Positions 35,501-46,700 of a stretch of 64,000 nucleotides of DNA are shown piece after piece. This stretch comes from Branchiostoma floridae. Taxonomy: Eukaryota > Chordata > Leptocardii > Amphioxiformes > Branchiostomatidae. The DNA lies in assembly GCF_000003815.2 (NCBI RefSeq), contig NC_049996.1, positions 5,403,996 through 5,467,995 on the forward strand, in the 5' to 3' direction. Every line of letters starts with the position of its first letter. The first letter of the stretch is position 1. The notes under the pieces were generated by a model that saw only the letters and a program-made list of their open reading frames with translations, had not been told where the DNA came from and did no database searches. The position numbers were made by a program, and so were the translations under genes.

Positions 35501-36330
35501 TAAGGCCATGTTGATTTGATTATATGGATGACATCCTCCGAACTCCAAAACTGATGCGAGCGAGCGAATGAAAAAAAAATTTCGCCAAAAAAAAGTTGCC
35601 TTCTGTATGAAATCAAAGTGGCCAGGAAGGTTGAACATAGGACTAAACACACATAGTATGGTATACCAACAGTTAGGTGTAGGGACCAGTACATGATACG
35701 GGTGCAAGACATTTTTTTCCTCTTGGACCAATCCGAAAAAAAAAACAGACCTGAAAAAAACACAGAGGAACAGGTTTCGCCAATTACAAAATGTACACAC
35801 TATGTCGGCAGCCATTTTGGGTCTAACCGGGGGGCCAAGAAGACAACAAGAGCGAAGTCAAGTAGAGTTTATAGTCAATTGCACCAAGTTTCTACAGTAA
35901 AAGGTACAGAGACAGTTAGCCTTTATTGCATGGAGATGGGATTTTAAAATGCAGAGGGAGTCCAATAATCCACCAAACAGATTCCTTTGTAGGAAAATAG
36001 ATCAATCACCATTGTTTTGAGTATTGCCAGTTCTCAAGTTTCCACAAACAATCAGGTCCAGGTTCATGTCCGGACCGGGAAATGATCCTCTGGACCTGAA
36101 TTTTCTGTTCTGGTACCTCCCCCAACCAACAATAGATTTTTTTTTTCTTTCTGTCCTTTCACATCTTATTCTTTGACTTTAGATTCATTTTGGCATTCTA
36201 TGGCATTAGTTATCTGTTTTCTGAAACTTTTTTTTTCAATCTACGGAATATTTGTGCTCATTTTACAGCTGCTTTGCACAATTGGTGCGAGCGCGGATGT
36301 CATCCATATAATCAAATCAACGTGGCCTAA
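35501..36330. mobile_element. TIR element with about 33-bp ends, containing a nested family 3 copy
   Basis: The left end holds ATTTGATTATATGGATGACA and the right end holds its complement TGTCATCCATATAATCAAAT; the near-perfect pairing extends over about 33 bp. Inside, 35700-36125 matches the family 3 element of 48240-48640. A solo end occurs at about 44330-44355. Confidence 0.75.
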
Positions 36331-36339
36331 GGCCAAGAA

Positions 36340-37210
36340 AAATGTTGTGTTTTTGTTTATTAATTAGGTTCGGTAGAAAGGAATTTTCTTTTTTTTAGGC
36401 TGGTCAGAACTGTAGTATGACATATTACAATACAGCTGAACACAGTAAAATGAAATGCGTTAAGACACTACATGGAAGGGTCTTTCAATGTCAAACTTGG
36501 ATGTTGCGCATAATAGACATATTTATCCATTAAATAGGACAAGCAGTGTTTTTACTTCAATAGGAAGCAGGTTGAATTAAAATTCAAACTGGAAGCTATG
36601 TGACTCCACTGATCCCCCCCCCCCCATTGGGTTCGCAGGTTTTTCTAGAATGGGTATACGTAGGGTATACGTAGGGAAACAGGAAACACAACATTTGTTC
36701 CTATGCAGGCCTAACCTCTGCAAATGCAGGGATGTCTGGGTGCAAAGACGCAGAAAATCGAACCACCTCTGATCCCCCCCCCCAATATTTGCCTACAGTT
36801 AGGACCTAACATGACCCCCCTCCCCTAAAGATCTTTTTCTGGGGGGTAACAGGAACTCTATCAACGAAGTCGTACCGACAAATTGCCAGAATAGGTGGTT
36901 GGCCAGAGTAGCACAGTTTACGACTTATTCCGTTGGTTAACTTGTCTTTTCAACCCATTTCTACTAATCTGTAGAGCCCGGTAGAGGATATACATAGTGT
37001 GTAACGTTACTTACATGATTGGTGTTATGAAGCCTCGATTGTCGGTTTGGCGAACGTACGTACTAAGTACTTGAAGATGGTGCCGAAGACCAATAAATGA
37101 TATAAGTTGCGTGACATATGTTTTACTCCCGTGCAGCGAACCTCTATATGAATTGAACATATATAAAGAAATCTATAATGTGACGTCAATTATCCTGTGT
37201 ACGCAGCCAT
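36340..37210. other. No gene; repeat scraps
   Basis: 36530-36720 is the inverted partner of sequence at 4985-5320. Poly-C runs occur at 36610-36630 and 36775-36790. Nothing else supported. Confidence 0.45.
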
Positions 37211-37217
37211 CGACTTT

Positions 37218-37525
37218 GTTAAGCTAAGGGCACAACCCACATTACGTGCAATTTGTCCGTACTTTGGAAGGGGGTGGGCGTGGGGCACGTCCGCCACGTA
37301 ACGAAATCGTTCAGGCTGTACAGGGCAGGCGCGTTGCCCGAACTGGCACGTGCGGAGGGCGAATCTGTAGCAAGATAGCACACAAAGTTTTGCCTTCACG
37401 TAAAGATTTACGGCGTGTCTGCGTGCTCCAAAATCCAACGGATTCCCTACAAGTTCGTACGGAGGCAGTACTTACCACTTACGGATCTCAAAAGATTGCC
37501 CACGTTTTGGAACGTAGACAAAACA
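37218..37525. repeat. Partial Harbinger-like MITE
   Basis: It starts TTAAGCTAAGGGCACAACCC, like the 32532 element. It shares internal blocks with that element in rearranged orientation (CACTTACGGATCTCAAAAGA near the right side). The right TIR is missing. Confidence 0.6.
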
Positions 37526-37899
37526 AACATTGTTTTTATTAGTTTGCAAAACTGACAAATAGCTTCAATATTGGTAGGAATGCAGATTTGGAAGCTCTTG
37601 GTTTCTATTCAAGAAATGCTTTACCCACTTATGTATCATTTCACATGTTCGACACACCTATCGTAGTGTCCACATCATATTAGATTACGTATTTTGATTT
37701 TCTGTGATGGTTCATTGTAAACCTATCAATCCTGAATGAAGAATTAACATGCAGGCTATGTGATATAGGTTGTATCAGGAACGTTTTTGTGTAAGTGAAA
37801 GTCAATGGGGCACCTATGTTTTTGGCGACGCCTGATGGGCGAGCCTAATAGTATAGTGTGGGACCGTTCGAGAAAAATTCTAAGAACTGTATAGGAATG

Positions 37900-39490
37900 T
37901 CAGGTATGCCAAAGTCCGCGCATGCGTATTTGCATCATGCCGGACTGAACCACTACCTCCACGGGTAAGCTTTATGTGCGCGGCGTCCCCCGGACGTGTC
38001 TGTGCGAGTGCTCTCGATCGAGTCCCCGTTTTCAGCCTTTTTAGGCTGTTTACAGGGCGAGTTTAGGTCTGAAGTTTCCAGAATCGGTTAGCTGGGTGCC
38101 CCAGGATCATTTCGGTGTGTTTTTGTGCATCAACGTTGTGTTTTGGAGGAGTTACGAGTGTTTTTTGAAACATCGTACCCTCCTCGGCAAGCATACGGTT
38201 CTGCCGTCCCCTGCACTCCGCCAAACGAGGGTAGGGACTTACGGGCAATCTTTGCGGCTCGATTCCTCCTCTCCCCGTGAGAGGAGAATCCCCAGACTTT
38301 GTAGGTAAGTCAAGCAGGTTTGCCTCACAATTCCTGCTTGATTTCGTTTCGATCAGCCTTGTTTTTCTGTTGTTTGGGGCAGATTTAGTACCCTTACCCC
38401 CCGTCGTAAGCGACGGGACTGAAAGTGGTACGGTCCAAACGTTCTGTTTACGTCTGATCCAGACAGACAAAGAAATCTCCAAACCCCCCTCATAACTCGG
38501 GTTTGGTTCATCATACCCGGGTGAAATTTAAGTGGTTTGTTGTGCTAATTTTTTGCTACTAGTGCTGTGATTTTGGGGTGCGTACCTTGTTTTCTAAGGT
38601 ACTTAGCGACCATCACCCCAAAAAGGGAGGTTTTTGAACCGTCCCCTCGCAGACAGTGTAACTGGATCACACCGCTATTTTTAGAGGAGGCCACATATCG
38701 AGGGTCTTTTAGGGGATCCCGGGAGCGTTTCCGGGACTCCAAAGAGAGAAACTGGATACCTTAAAACCCTTTTTCTCTCTGTAAAGCGTGCTACAGAGCT
38801 ACGAATGATTCCGCAGGTCACCCCCTCCGCGTACACGAAAAGGAGGACTGTTGGTATCACCTTCCTGGAGAACCAGGGCGCGGAGTTCGATGACATCGTT
38901 GAACTTTTGCGTAAACATAAGGTGTATATTATGAGGGACTGCGCTGGCGTCCAAAATAAGGGAAGGGGATGGGCCGAAGTGGTGTTTTAGACCACCAGCG
39001 CACTGAACAGGGTGGCTCCAGCCCTCGCAGCCGACAGAACCATCGATGTCGAGCTGTATGGGAATGGAGTCACCCTGGTTACGGTTATGGGTGCCTCGCT
39101 GGAGCTGGATGATAATTACATTCGATACCAGCTCAGGGAGTACGGGATGATAAAGGATGGCAGATTTCTGACGTATTCCAGTAGGGGGTTCCCGAATCTG
39201 AAAACGGGAACCCGGCAGTATAAGATGATGCTGTAACCCGGCAGTATAAGATGATGCTGTCAAAACATATACCCAATTCCATCAGGGTCGGTGGAGACAA
39301 TGTCTCCATTAAATAAATAGCAGTATAAGATGATGCCGTCAAAACATATACCCAATTCCATCAGGGTCGGTGGAGACAATGTCTCCATTAAATAAATAAA
39401 TCCCGAATCTGAAAACGGGAACCCGGCAGTATAAGATGATGCTGTCAAAACATAGATAAATAAATAAATGAATGAATAAATAAATAAATT
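37900..39490 (+). mobile_element. ORF1-only LINE derivative with iterated 3' end
   Basis: A GC-rich leader (about 37900-38800) precedes an ORF1 relic at 38805-39236 and ends in TAAATAAATA repeats (about 39455-39490). Blocks with CAGTATAAGATGATGCTGTC, ending in the segment that contains GTCTCCATTAAATAAATA, are repeated three to four times between 39218 and 39470. No RT or endonuclease is present. The 5' boundary is uncertain. Confidence 0.6.
38805..39236 (+). pseudogene. LINE ORF1-like protein relic with one in-frame TAG
   Basis: The frame is continuous except for TAG at 38988-38990, between RGWAEVVF and TTSALNRVAP. It contains VGITFLENQGAEFDDIVELL, then VTLVTVMGASLELDD and YQLREYGMIKDGRF. 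The layout resembles the RRM-like ORF1 region of some non-LTR elements, where two adjacent domains with V-x-V-x-x-L patterns occur. It is truncated at the C-terminus. Confidence 0.6.
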
Positions 39491-39579
39491 AACTAGAGTT
39501 CCACGAACGCATACTTTTGCCAAATAAACCAGGTTTGTTATGTAGAATGATGTCTGTAGACAAATGCGTTACTCATTTC

Positions 39580-40960
39580 ATTTTCTTCATAATTATATGC
39601 TTGGAGTTGGTTTATAAAATTTCGGCATTGATTATGCAAATTAGATCCCAAGTTACAATTAATTGATATCAAATTGTATCAAGCATAACTTAAGCTATCA
39701 GCATACCAAAAATCATGATGATCCTTTGATCCATTCTTGACTTATTCTCTTTCAAAGTCTTTAAATGCACCTCTTACTCTCTTCCCTCTTTCTCAGTTAC
39801 ATATGTGACAACTTTGATGAAAGTACTATAATGGAATGCAGTGGATTTATAAACTTTTCCTCATCAATTATGCAAATTAGCTGTTAATTTGCATAATAAG
39901 TATCACATTATATAAGTCTTCACTTAGGCTATCTACATGCCAAAAAACATGACGATCCGTCAACACGTTCACATTTTCTCATTAATTATGCAAATGAGAT
40001 CATCATTTGCATGATAAATATGTATTGACATTTCTCTATTTCTCAGCTACATATGTGACAAGTTTTAAAGTCCTATCATGGAACGTAGTGAATTTATAAA
40101 ATATCCTCATTAATTATGCAAATTAACTGTTGATTTGCATAATTGGTATGTCATTATGTTTGTCTTCACTTACGCTACCTAGTAGTAGTAGTAGTAGTAG
40201 GCATCCTTCCATCTTTCCAGATGATGGTAGCACTCTCTCCTTGAAATTAGGGCGGTTGACAGCGTCGACTGTGGGACTGTAACCCAATCCTCGCATGACA
40301 GTCGCGTCCGCAGTTTGGGCATATATATTACGCTACCTACGCATTGGGCATTACGCTACCTACATACAAAAAAACATGATGATCCGTCAATATCTTCATA
40401 TTTTCTCATTAATCATGCAAATGAGGCCATATTTTGCATAATTGATAACTATCGACATTTCTCTCCTTCCCAGTATAATTAGTATAATTAGTAATAATTA
40501 GTATACCATTATGTAAGTCATCACTCATTCTATCTACATACCAAAAATCATGACGATCCGTCAACACGTTGTAGAGTTATTCTCGTCCAAAGTTTGAAAG
40601 GAAACCGGCGCCTGCAGTTCCAAAAAAGCCGCTAGGGGGCCCAAACTCACAGCACTTACTCTCTGCCTCGAGGGCTATCTACCACTCAAAAATCATGATC
40701 ACAGCATGTCCAGAACAGGAGATATCAAAAATTGAGGTTCTGCTGCAGTACCTTAGCAAGCCGCTAGGGGGCCCGTTATCGAACTTGACCTTCGTTTTCC
40801 CGACCCCTACCCACCTACCAAATATTATCGGGATTCATCCAAGACTTCTTGAGTTATGCTGTTAACACACACACAGACACACACACAGACACACACACAG
40901 ACTCACAAGCCCAAAACATAACCTTAGCCATTCTGGCAAAGGTAATTAATTGATTAATTA
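39580..40960 (+). repeat. Family 4 element(s), plus orientation, with internal iteration
   Basis: The module with CATGACGATCCGTCAACACG and TTATGCAAAT/ATTTGCATAA is repeated three or more times between 39600 and 40600. A CA/GACA tract follows at 40862-40905, then a hairpin-like end near 40920-40945 (ACCTTAGCC ... GGCAAAGGT). A foreign insert with (GTA)n lies at about 40180-40330. Confidence 0.6.
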
Positions 40961-41099
40961 ATAAATTCTGGGTTAGTTCGTGGCCTGTGCCCAGGAGTTT
41001 GAAACGTTTGGTGGCCTTCTTCATCCTTGATATCTTTGTTTCAAAAATGCAAACCGATGTGTGAAACAAGCATTGTTTGAGCTTAAATGATGTATAACG

Positions 41100-41560
41100 T
41101 GCGTGGGGTTGTGAGATAGCGATGTGATAGTTACCTTCGCCAAGAACGTTATATTTTGGGTAGCGTTTGTATGTGCATGTGTGTGTAAAAGACCACCATA
41201 ACTCGAGAACGCCTGGATGGATTGTATTGATATTTGGTGTGTGGGTAGGTCTTGTTGAGACCTGGAAACGATTAGATTTTGGGTCCCCTAGCGGTACAGC
41301 AGAACTTCCTGGTTTGATATCACGAGTTTTGGACATGTTGCGGCGATGAATTTTATGTGGTAGACAGCTCTTCAAGTCGTGAGTACTAATGATATAAGTG
41401 GTATAAATTGAGCTCCCTAGCGGCTTGTTTTGGAACTGTAGGACAGGTTTAGTATCAGACTTTGAAAGGGAATAACTCAAGAAGGGGTTGACGGATTGTT
41501 ATGATTTTTGGTATGTGGATAGGTTATGTGATGCTCCATTTATTTACTTATAAATAGTGC
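41100..41560 (-). repeat. Family 4 element, minus orientation
   Basis: It starts with the inverted hairpin end (TTACCTTCGCCAAGAACG), then TG-rich sequence and the ACTCGAGAACGCCTGGATGG block. Confidence 0.6.
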
Positions 41561-42009
41561 ATATTGCAAGCTAATTTGCATAATTAATTGGGAAATTGTC
41601 TAAACATGCTCCATTCAATTATAGGACCATCGCAACATGTGACATTTGTAACTGAGTAAGAGAATATTGATATTTGATAGATATATATCATGCAAAATAA
41701 AGACCTAATTTGCATAATTAATGAGAAAATGCTTTAATGTCATTGTGGTAAGCTAGAGAAGATGATCAACTGATACGATTTATGTAAATGAGGGTCTGAT
41801 TTGTAAAATCGATGAGAAGCATTTACATTATTATTTCACCCTCAACTCACAAGAGAACACCTTTTGACAGCAATGCTCTCTGAACATTAATCGCCAGGCG
41901 AATGGAATACAACTATTAAAACCCATTAATAACAACAATCTCTAGTACTTATAAACAATAAAACCGTCGCCATGGCAATAATTTTCATTGCCACACTTTT
42001 TATGTATCT

Positions 42010-42780
42010 TATTATCTCCATGAAAAATGGAGACATAGTTTTGGGTGTGTCTCTCTGTGTGTCTGTCTGTGTTTGTGTTTCCGGATATTTGTGGTCAGCA
42101 TAACTCGAGAACCGCTAGATGGATTGCAATGATATTTGGTACGTGGGTACGTGTCGGAAAGATCAATTTGGTCCCCTCTAATGTGACCTTGGTACTGCAG
42201 CAGAAATTCCGTTTTTGTATCTTTTGACCTAGATGTGCTATGGTCTTGATTTTTTGGTAGCAAATAGCTTGTGACGTAAGGAATAGGTGGTGCATGTTTG
42301 GGTTCCCTAGCAGGTTGCTCTGGAACTGCAGGGCAGGAGCGTTTTCTCAAAATCTTCTTAGGAGTATAACTGGACAAGGGAACGACAAATTTAGATAATA
42401 TTTGATATATAGTTAGCACTATAGCATAGACAGAGATATACATAATCAAGTGCAAATCATGCAAACTGGCACTTTATTTGCATAATTAATGAGGGAAATC
42501 TATATTTGTAGGGTTTGCCAGTGTAGGTCTCAAATGTCTATCATATATGTAGTTTGTGGCTGGTGGAACAATAACAGATATCAAATATGCAAATAACTCC
42601 CTTATTTGCATGATTAATGTAAAAGTGCTATACTTCTTCTAGATGGTAAATGATTGCACAATCAACATTGTGAGTGTTACCAGTGTACGTTATCTAAATG
42701 TGTACATAACAAAGCATGGATTATGTAAATGTGGAAATCATTTGCATAATCAGGAGTCATGGAGATATGAGGTCTCTGAA
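42010..42780 (-). repeat. Family 4 element, minus orientation
   Basis: The hairpin TCTCCATGAAAAATGGAGA opens the copy and is followed by a (TGTC/TG)n tract, the ACTCGAGAACCGCTAGATGG block and AT-rich ATTTGCATAATTAATG modules. Reverse orientation of 39580-40960. Confidence 0.6.
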
Positions 42781-43079
42781 CTCTTGTTGATATAGTTATA
42801 CTTTTCATAGCTGGAGCATATCTATAATTTCCCTAAACTGGAGTTGCAAACCTTTATACATTTATTTACCTTAAAAGAAGTTTCTACTTTTAAAGACTAT
42901 GCAAGGCTTTGAGTTGAATGTCTACATTTACCCATATTTACACACAAAAAACTCACTCCTATACCATCCCCCCAATTCATTTGCGAATGGTGAATTTTTT
43001 TACTGCCAAGAATTACATAATTTCCTGGGAGTAAAACACGATTTAAAAGCCCTATGTACGCATCAGATATCGATATACA

Positions 43080-43515
43080 GCCAAACCTGAGCAAGCGACC
43101 ACCTGGCCATTACGGCCGCTTTTTCTCGGTCCCGAAAATTTTCCCCATTGACGTAAGCATTAAGTGACCTCTTCACAACGACCGCCTGGCCGACGCGACC
43201 GCCGAAAATTGGCACCAATTCCCTGCCCATAACGACCGAGTCAGTTTCAAATCCTGAGGTGTCATCGATTTTCAATGATAACTAGCGCGATTTGGGGCCT
43301 AATTCGGCCAGTTTGCGTCGGATTTTGATTACCATTACGATGTAATGTTTAAAATAAAGATGGCGGTAGGTGCACGTGCTTGCTATTTGTCATCAAACAC
43401 AATGGAAACCATTTAAACTATGCATCATGTTGTGAGTCGATACTCTTCTAACCGACCACCTGACCAAATCGACCGCTTTTGCCCGGTCTACCGGATGGTC
43501 GTCTTTGGCGGGCTT
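43080..43515. repeat. Transposon-like sequence abutting the copy B promoter
   Basis: Repeated GACCACCTG/GACCGC motifs occur near 43098, 43180 and 43455, in the manner of lancelet TIR elements whose ends read CCAAACCTGAGCAAGCGACC. The right boundary lies only about 70 bp from the copy B start codon and is not clear. No ORF. Confidence 0.45.
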
Positions 43516-43584
43516 GAATGTATCCCAACCGTCGAGCTTCTATGTGCTTGTTGTTCATTGACTCTTCTTTATCAGTTTGTAGAC

Positions 43585-43717
43585 ATGAGGAAGAGAGGGA
43601 AGAGGCTAGTACTCCCCCTGCTGGTGGTTCTGGCAATCTCCATGTATCTGATGGGGACCGGCTCCAGGAAGGACGCTCCGTCGGAAAGTGGACATCGTGT
43701 CATCGAGGAGTCCATAG
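43585..43717 (+). CDS. Copy B exon 1: start and hydrophobic N-terminus
   Basis: The ATG at 43585 starts MRKRGKRLVLPLLVVLAISM. A good 3' splice site (TTCTTTATCAG) ends 10 bases before the ATG, as in copy A, so a 5' noncoding exon is likely. The frame stays open upstream to 43420, but that sequence is repeat-derived and not conserved in copy A. Confidence 0.8.
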
Positions 43718-46700
43718 GTAAGTTTGTGTCCGAAAACTGTCTTTGTTTGGGAAGGATTATGTCGTTTGCAGAGCTGTGAGCCATGGATGCCTTTCAGATA
43801 GATAGACAAGTGGTTTATTGCGCAACAACTGCATCAGGGACAATGTATGGCAATGTATATACAACAGAGGGTACAATCTAATACTAGGCATATACGTTGC
43901 AACAATTTCAGAGAATAGGGTTGGTCTGAATACAGACTGAGATATTAAAAATGCTATGGCGATGGTCATTTCGCAGGTGAAAAACAATCACTAAGTCTTG
44001 TAAAGTAGATTTGGTAGTACAAGTCCATGTTCATTTCGTTATTTTGATCAAATCCGCACGTGCACTTGTTTCACCCGTTTCAAAAAATATCAACGGCGAT
44101 GTAAAGCATACAAAGTATCTTTTACAATGGCAAATAAATGTATATTCAAGGTGCAACAATATTAAAAGACGGAAATTGATGTTTTAGACTGCGAATTTCA
44201 ATTGCTAAGACAAGGAGGAAAATGTGAAATGACCTGCATTTCATAATGAGGGCTAGGGCAACATGTTTTTTTTTTAAATTTGGCCATTTTTATACGTACT
44301 CTTGCATCATTTGGGGGGGGGGGGGTGTCCATAAAATCAAATCAACATGGACTTAGCAGAATAGACTGATAGATTTTGAGTCCGAGTACAATGAACGCAG
44401 ATTTCAGGCAAAAAAAGCAAAGTCGTCTAATTCTGGATACCTATGACATCAAGGCAACAAAATGCAACAGTTTCGAATTACAAACAAATATAATTAGTAT
44501 TTTGAATGAACAAATTTTTTAATGACCTTTCTATCGCATTGAAAGTCGAACCTAACGAATCATACTTCTATTTCTCGATTCCTGTCGCGAGGAAAGTAAG
44601 TCTTTGTCCGCCCGTGACGTCATAGGAAACATGGCGGCCGGTTCGGAACTTGGTACCGGACTGGTCAAAATTTTCTTTTCAGAACATACAATTTACATAC
44701 AATTAACTTGTTGAGAATCGAGGTGTCAAGTTCCGAACAGGCCTAGGCCACTTTCACTAGTCCACTATTACGTCATGAGCGGAAATTATCTTGATTATAT
44801 GGCGGTAGTATTATTAAAAAGTCAGGAACATAGCCTAATAGTACATTGCAACATCTGTCGAACAAACATTGAGTAAAACTGTATATGACTACATGAAGTC
44901 AGGAAATGTTTAATTTCGGTGACATGTGCCCTTTAAGACAGGGAAAAGTACAAAATAAACGCAATGTAGATGCAACTACTGAGCGGTAAGGTAATTTCAT
45001 CTCAAGTGTAGACTGTATATTATAACGCACTTCTCTTGTATAGTGTACCTTCAGCGGGCTTGTGCAGAAATATATTTATTTCAATATTTCAGCCCTGCCG
45101 ACCGAAGACCTTCAGGAAGCCTGCCGCGCAGCAGCAGACAAAGACGCCCCACTTTACGGATACGATAAGGACAAGGGGCAGCTGGAGCTCATTGCGAATA
45201 AGAGACATTCGAGAGATATTCTATGTAATTTCTTTTCTTTTCTTTTTTTTTGTAACATGGGAGAAGTTTTAGGTATCGTTTTCTCAGATCGAGGACAACC
45301 ATTTATCTTAGTTTGTGTTAAGATATTACAAAGCACGTTTGTGATCAACATTATTACAATCATTAATCACCATCGATCAATTTGTCATCGTCACCTTCAT
45401 CGATATCTCTGTATCATCATCATCATTATGAACATCATGATAATAATAATGATAATGCTAATCTTCATCGCCTTTAATTCTGTAGTTCAAAGTTTCGCAA
45501 AAGTAATAGAATACGTTTAATGAACATCATTGCTTTTGCCCTTATTTATAACGAAATGTTATCTTTATTTTGCTACGTACACAGCGACTGATGATGCACA
45601 AGATCCAGAAATGCTGTCAGGAGAAAAAGACGTCCAAGAAATCGAAAATTCCCCAAGTAACGAGCGTAAGTTTGAACAAGAAATGGTTGTCAATCTTATG
45701 AAACTTGATTCAGGTCTTCCTGACTCCTTTGTTATTTAATTTTTTTTGGGGGGGGCTAATCCCAAGGGTCTGGAGCAAGCTGCCATTCGTCGCTTCTCAG
45801 GTGACCTCAATAAGACAATAACTGTCCCAGGTGCGGCCATTGACTGTAGGTTTTGAACCACTCACACCGCACCATCGCACGTGTAGTGCGGTCTTAACGT
45901 GCTCGAGGTGTGGCTCTCCCCAAAAACGGGACCTTCATTAACGTCCTTTCGGGGGACGGCCCTAGCTAGGTACTCATTTTACTTTGACTCAAGTGTGGAA
46001 AGCCGTGTCAAGTGCCTTTTCCAAGGGCACAAATCGGTGACACGACAGGATTCGAACTCGAGACCTCCCGGTTCTGAAAAAAACGCTGCCACTGCGCCAC
46101 TCGATACTTACAGACAGCTGTAACATTTTTCCTAATGCTTGTTTGTTCTAAAAACTGTTCGTCTGCACTATTAGTGATCAAATCTATAATATATCTAAGA
46201 AAATAGAAGGTTTCAATTGCTGTACCTAAATTTGATGTTGTTATTCTAACTTTAGGTAAAAGTTCGTAAATGTAATCCTGAAGTTTTCCAATTATGTTTC
46301 TTGTCTGGTTGGGGAGGTAAACCATAGTAGAGTCATTACCGCATGTATAATGTTTGTTCTTACACGTTTGTGCTGCAGTATCGCTGCCTGATGACCTGAA
46401 TGAGGCCCTGCGAGCTGCAGCAGCAGAGGACGCTTCGCCGTACAACCAACAGGCGCTCCGGGCAGCACAACCTGATGACGTTTCGTTGTACATCCAACAG
46501 GCGCTCCGGGCGGCACAACCTGATGACGTTTCGCCGTACATCCAACAGGCGCTCCGGGCAGCACAACCTGATGACGTTTCGTCGTACATCCAACAGGCGC
46601 TCCAGGCGGCACAACCTGATGACGCTTACGTTAGGAATAAACGTTTCTTACCGGCTATTTCTGGGCTTGCTGGGAAGCTTTTGTGTAAGTCTGCATTTTT

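Noticed and set aside
39580-42780. CRISPR-like array of repeats
   Set aside because: Repeats are long, diverged, in two orientations and contain microsatellites; this is eukaryotic transposon sequence, and no cas genes are present.
43420-43779. Longer N-terminus for copy B by upstream in-frame ATG
   Set aside because: The extra residues come from repeat-like sequence, have no counterpart in copy A and cross a good acceptor site; the ATG at 43585 matches copy A.
45878-46104. Functional tRNA gene
   Set aside because: Box A and box B are present, but the acceptor stem and anticodon arm do not form properly and a SINE body follows.
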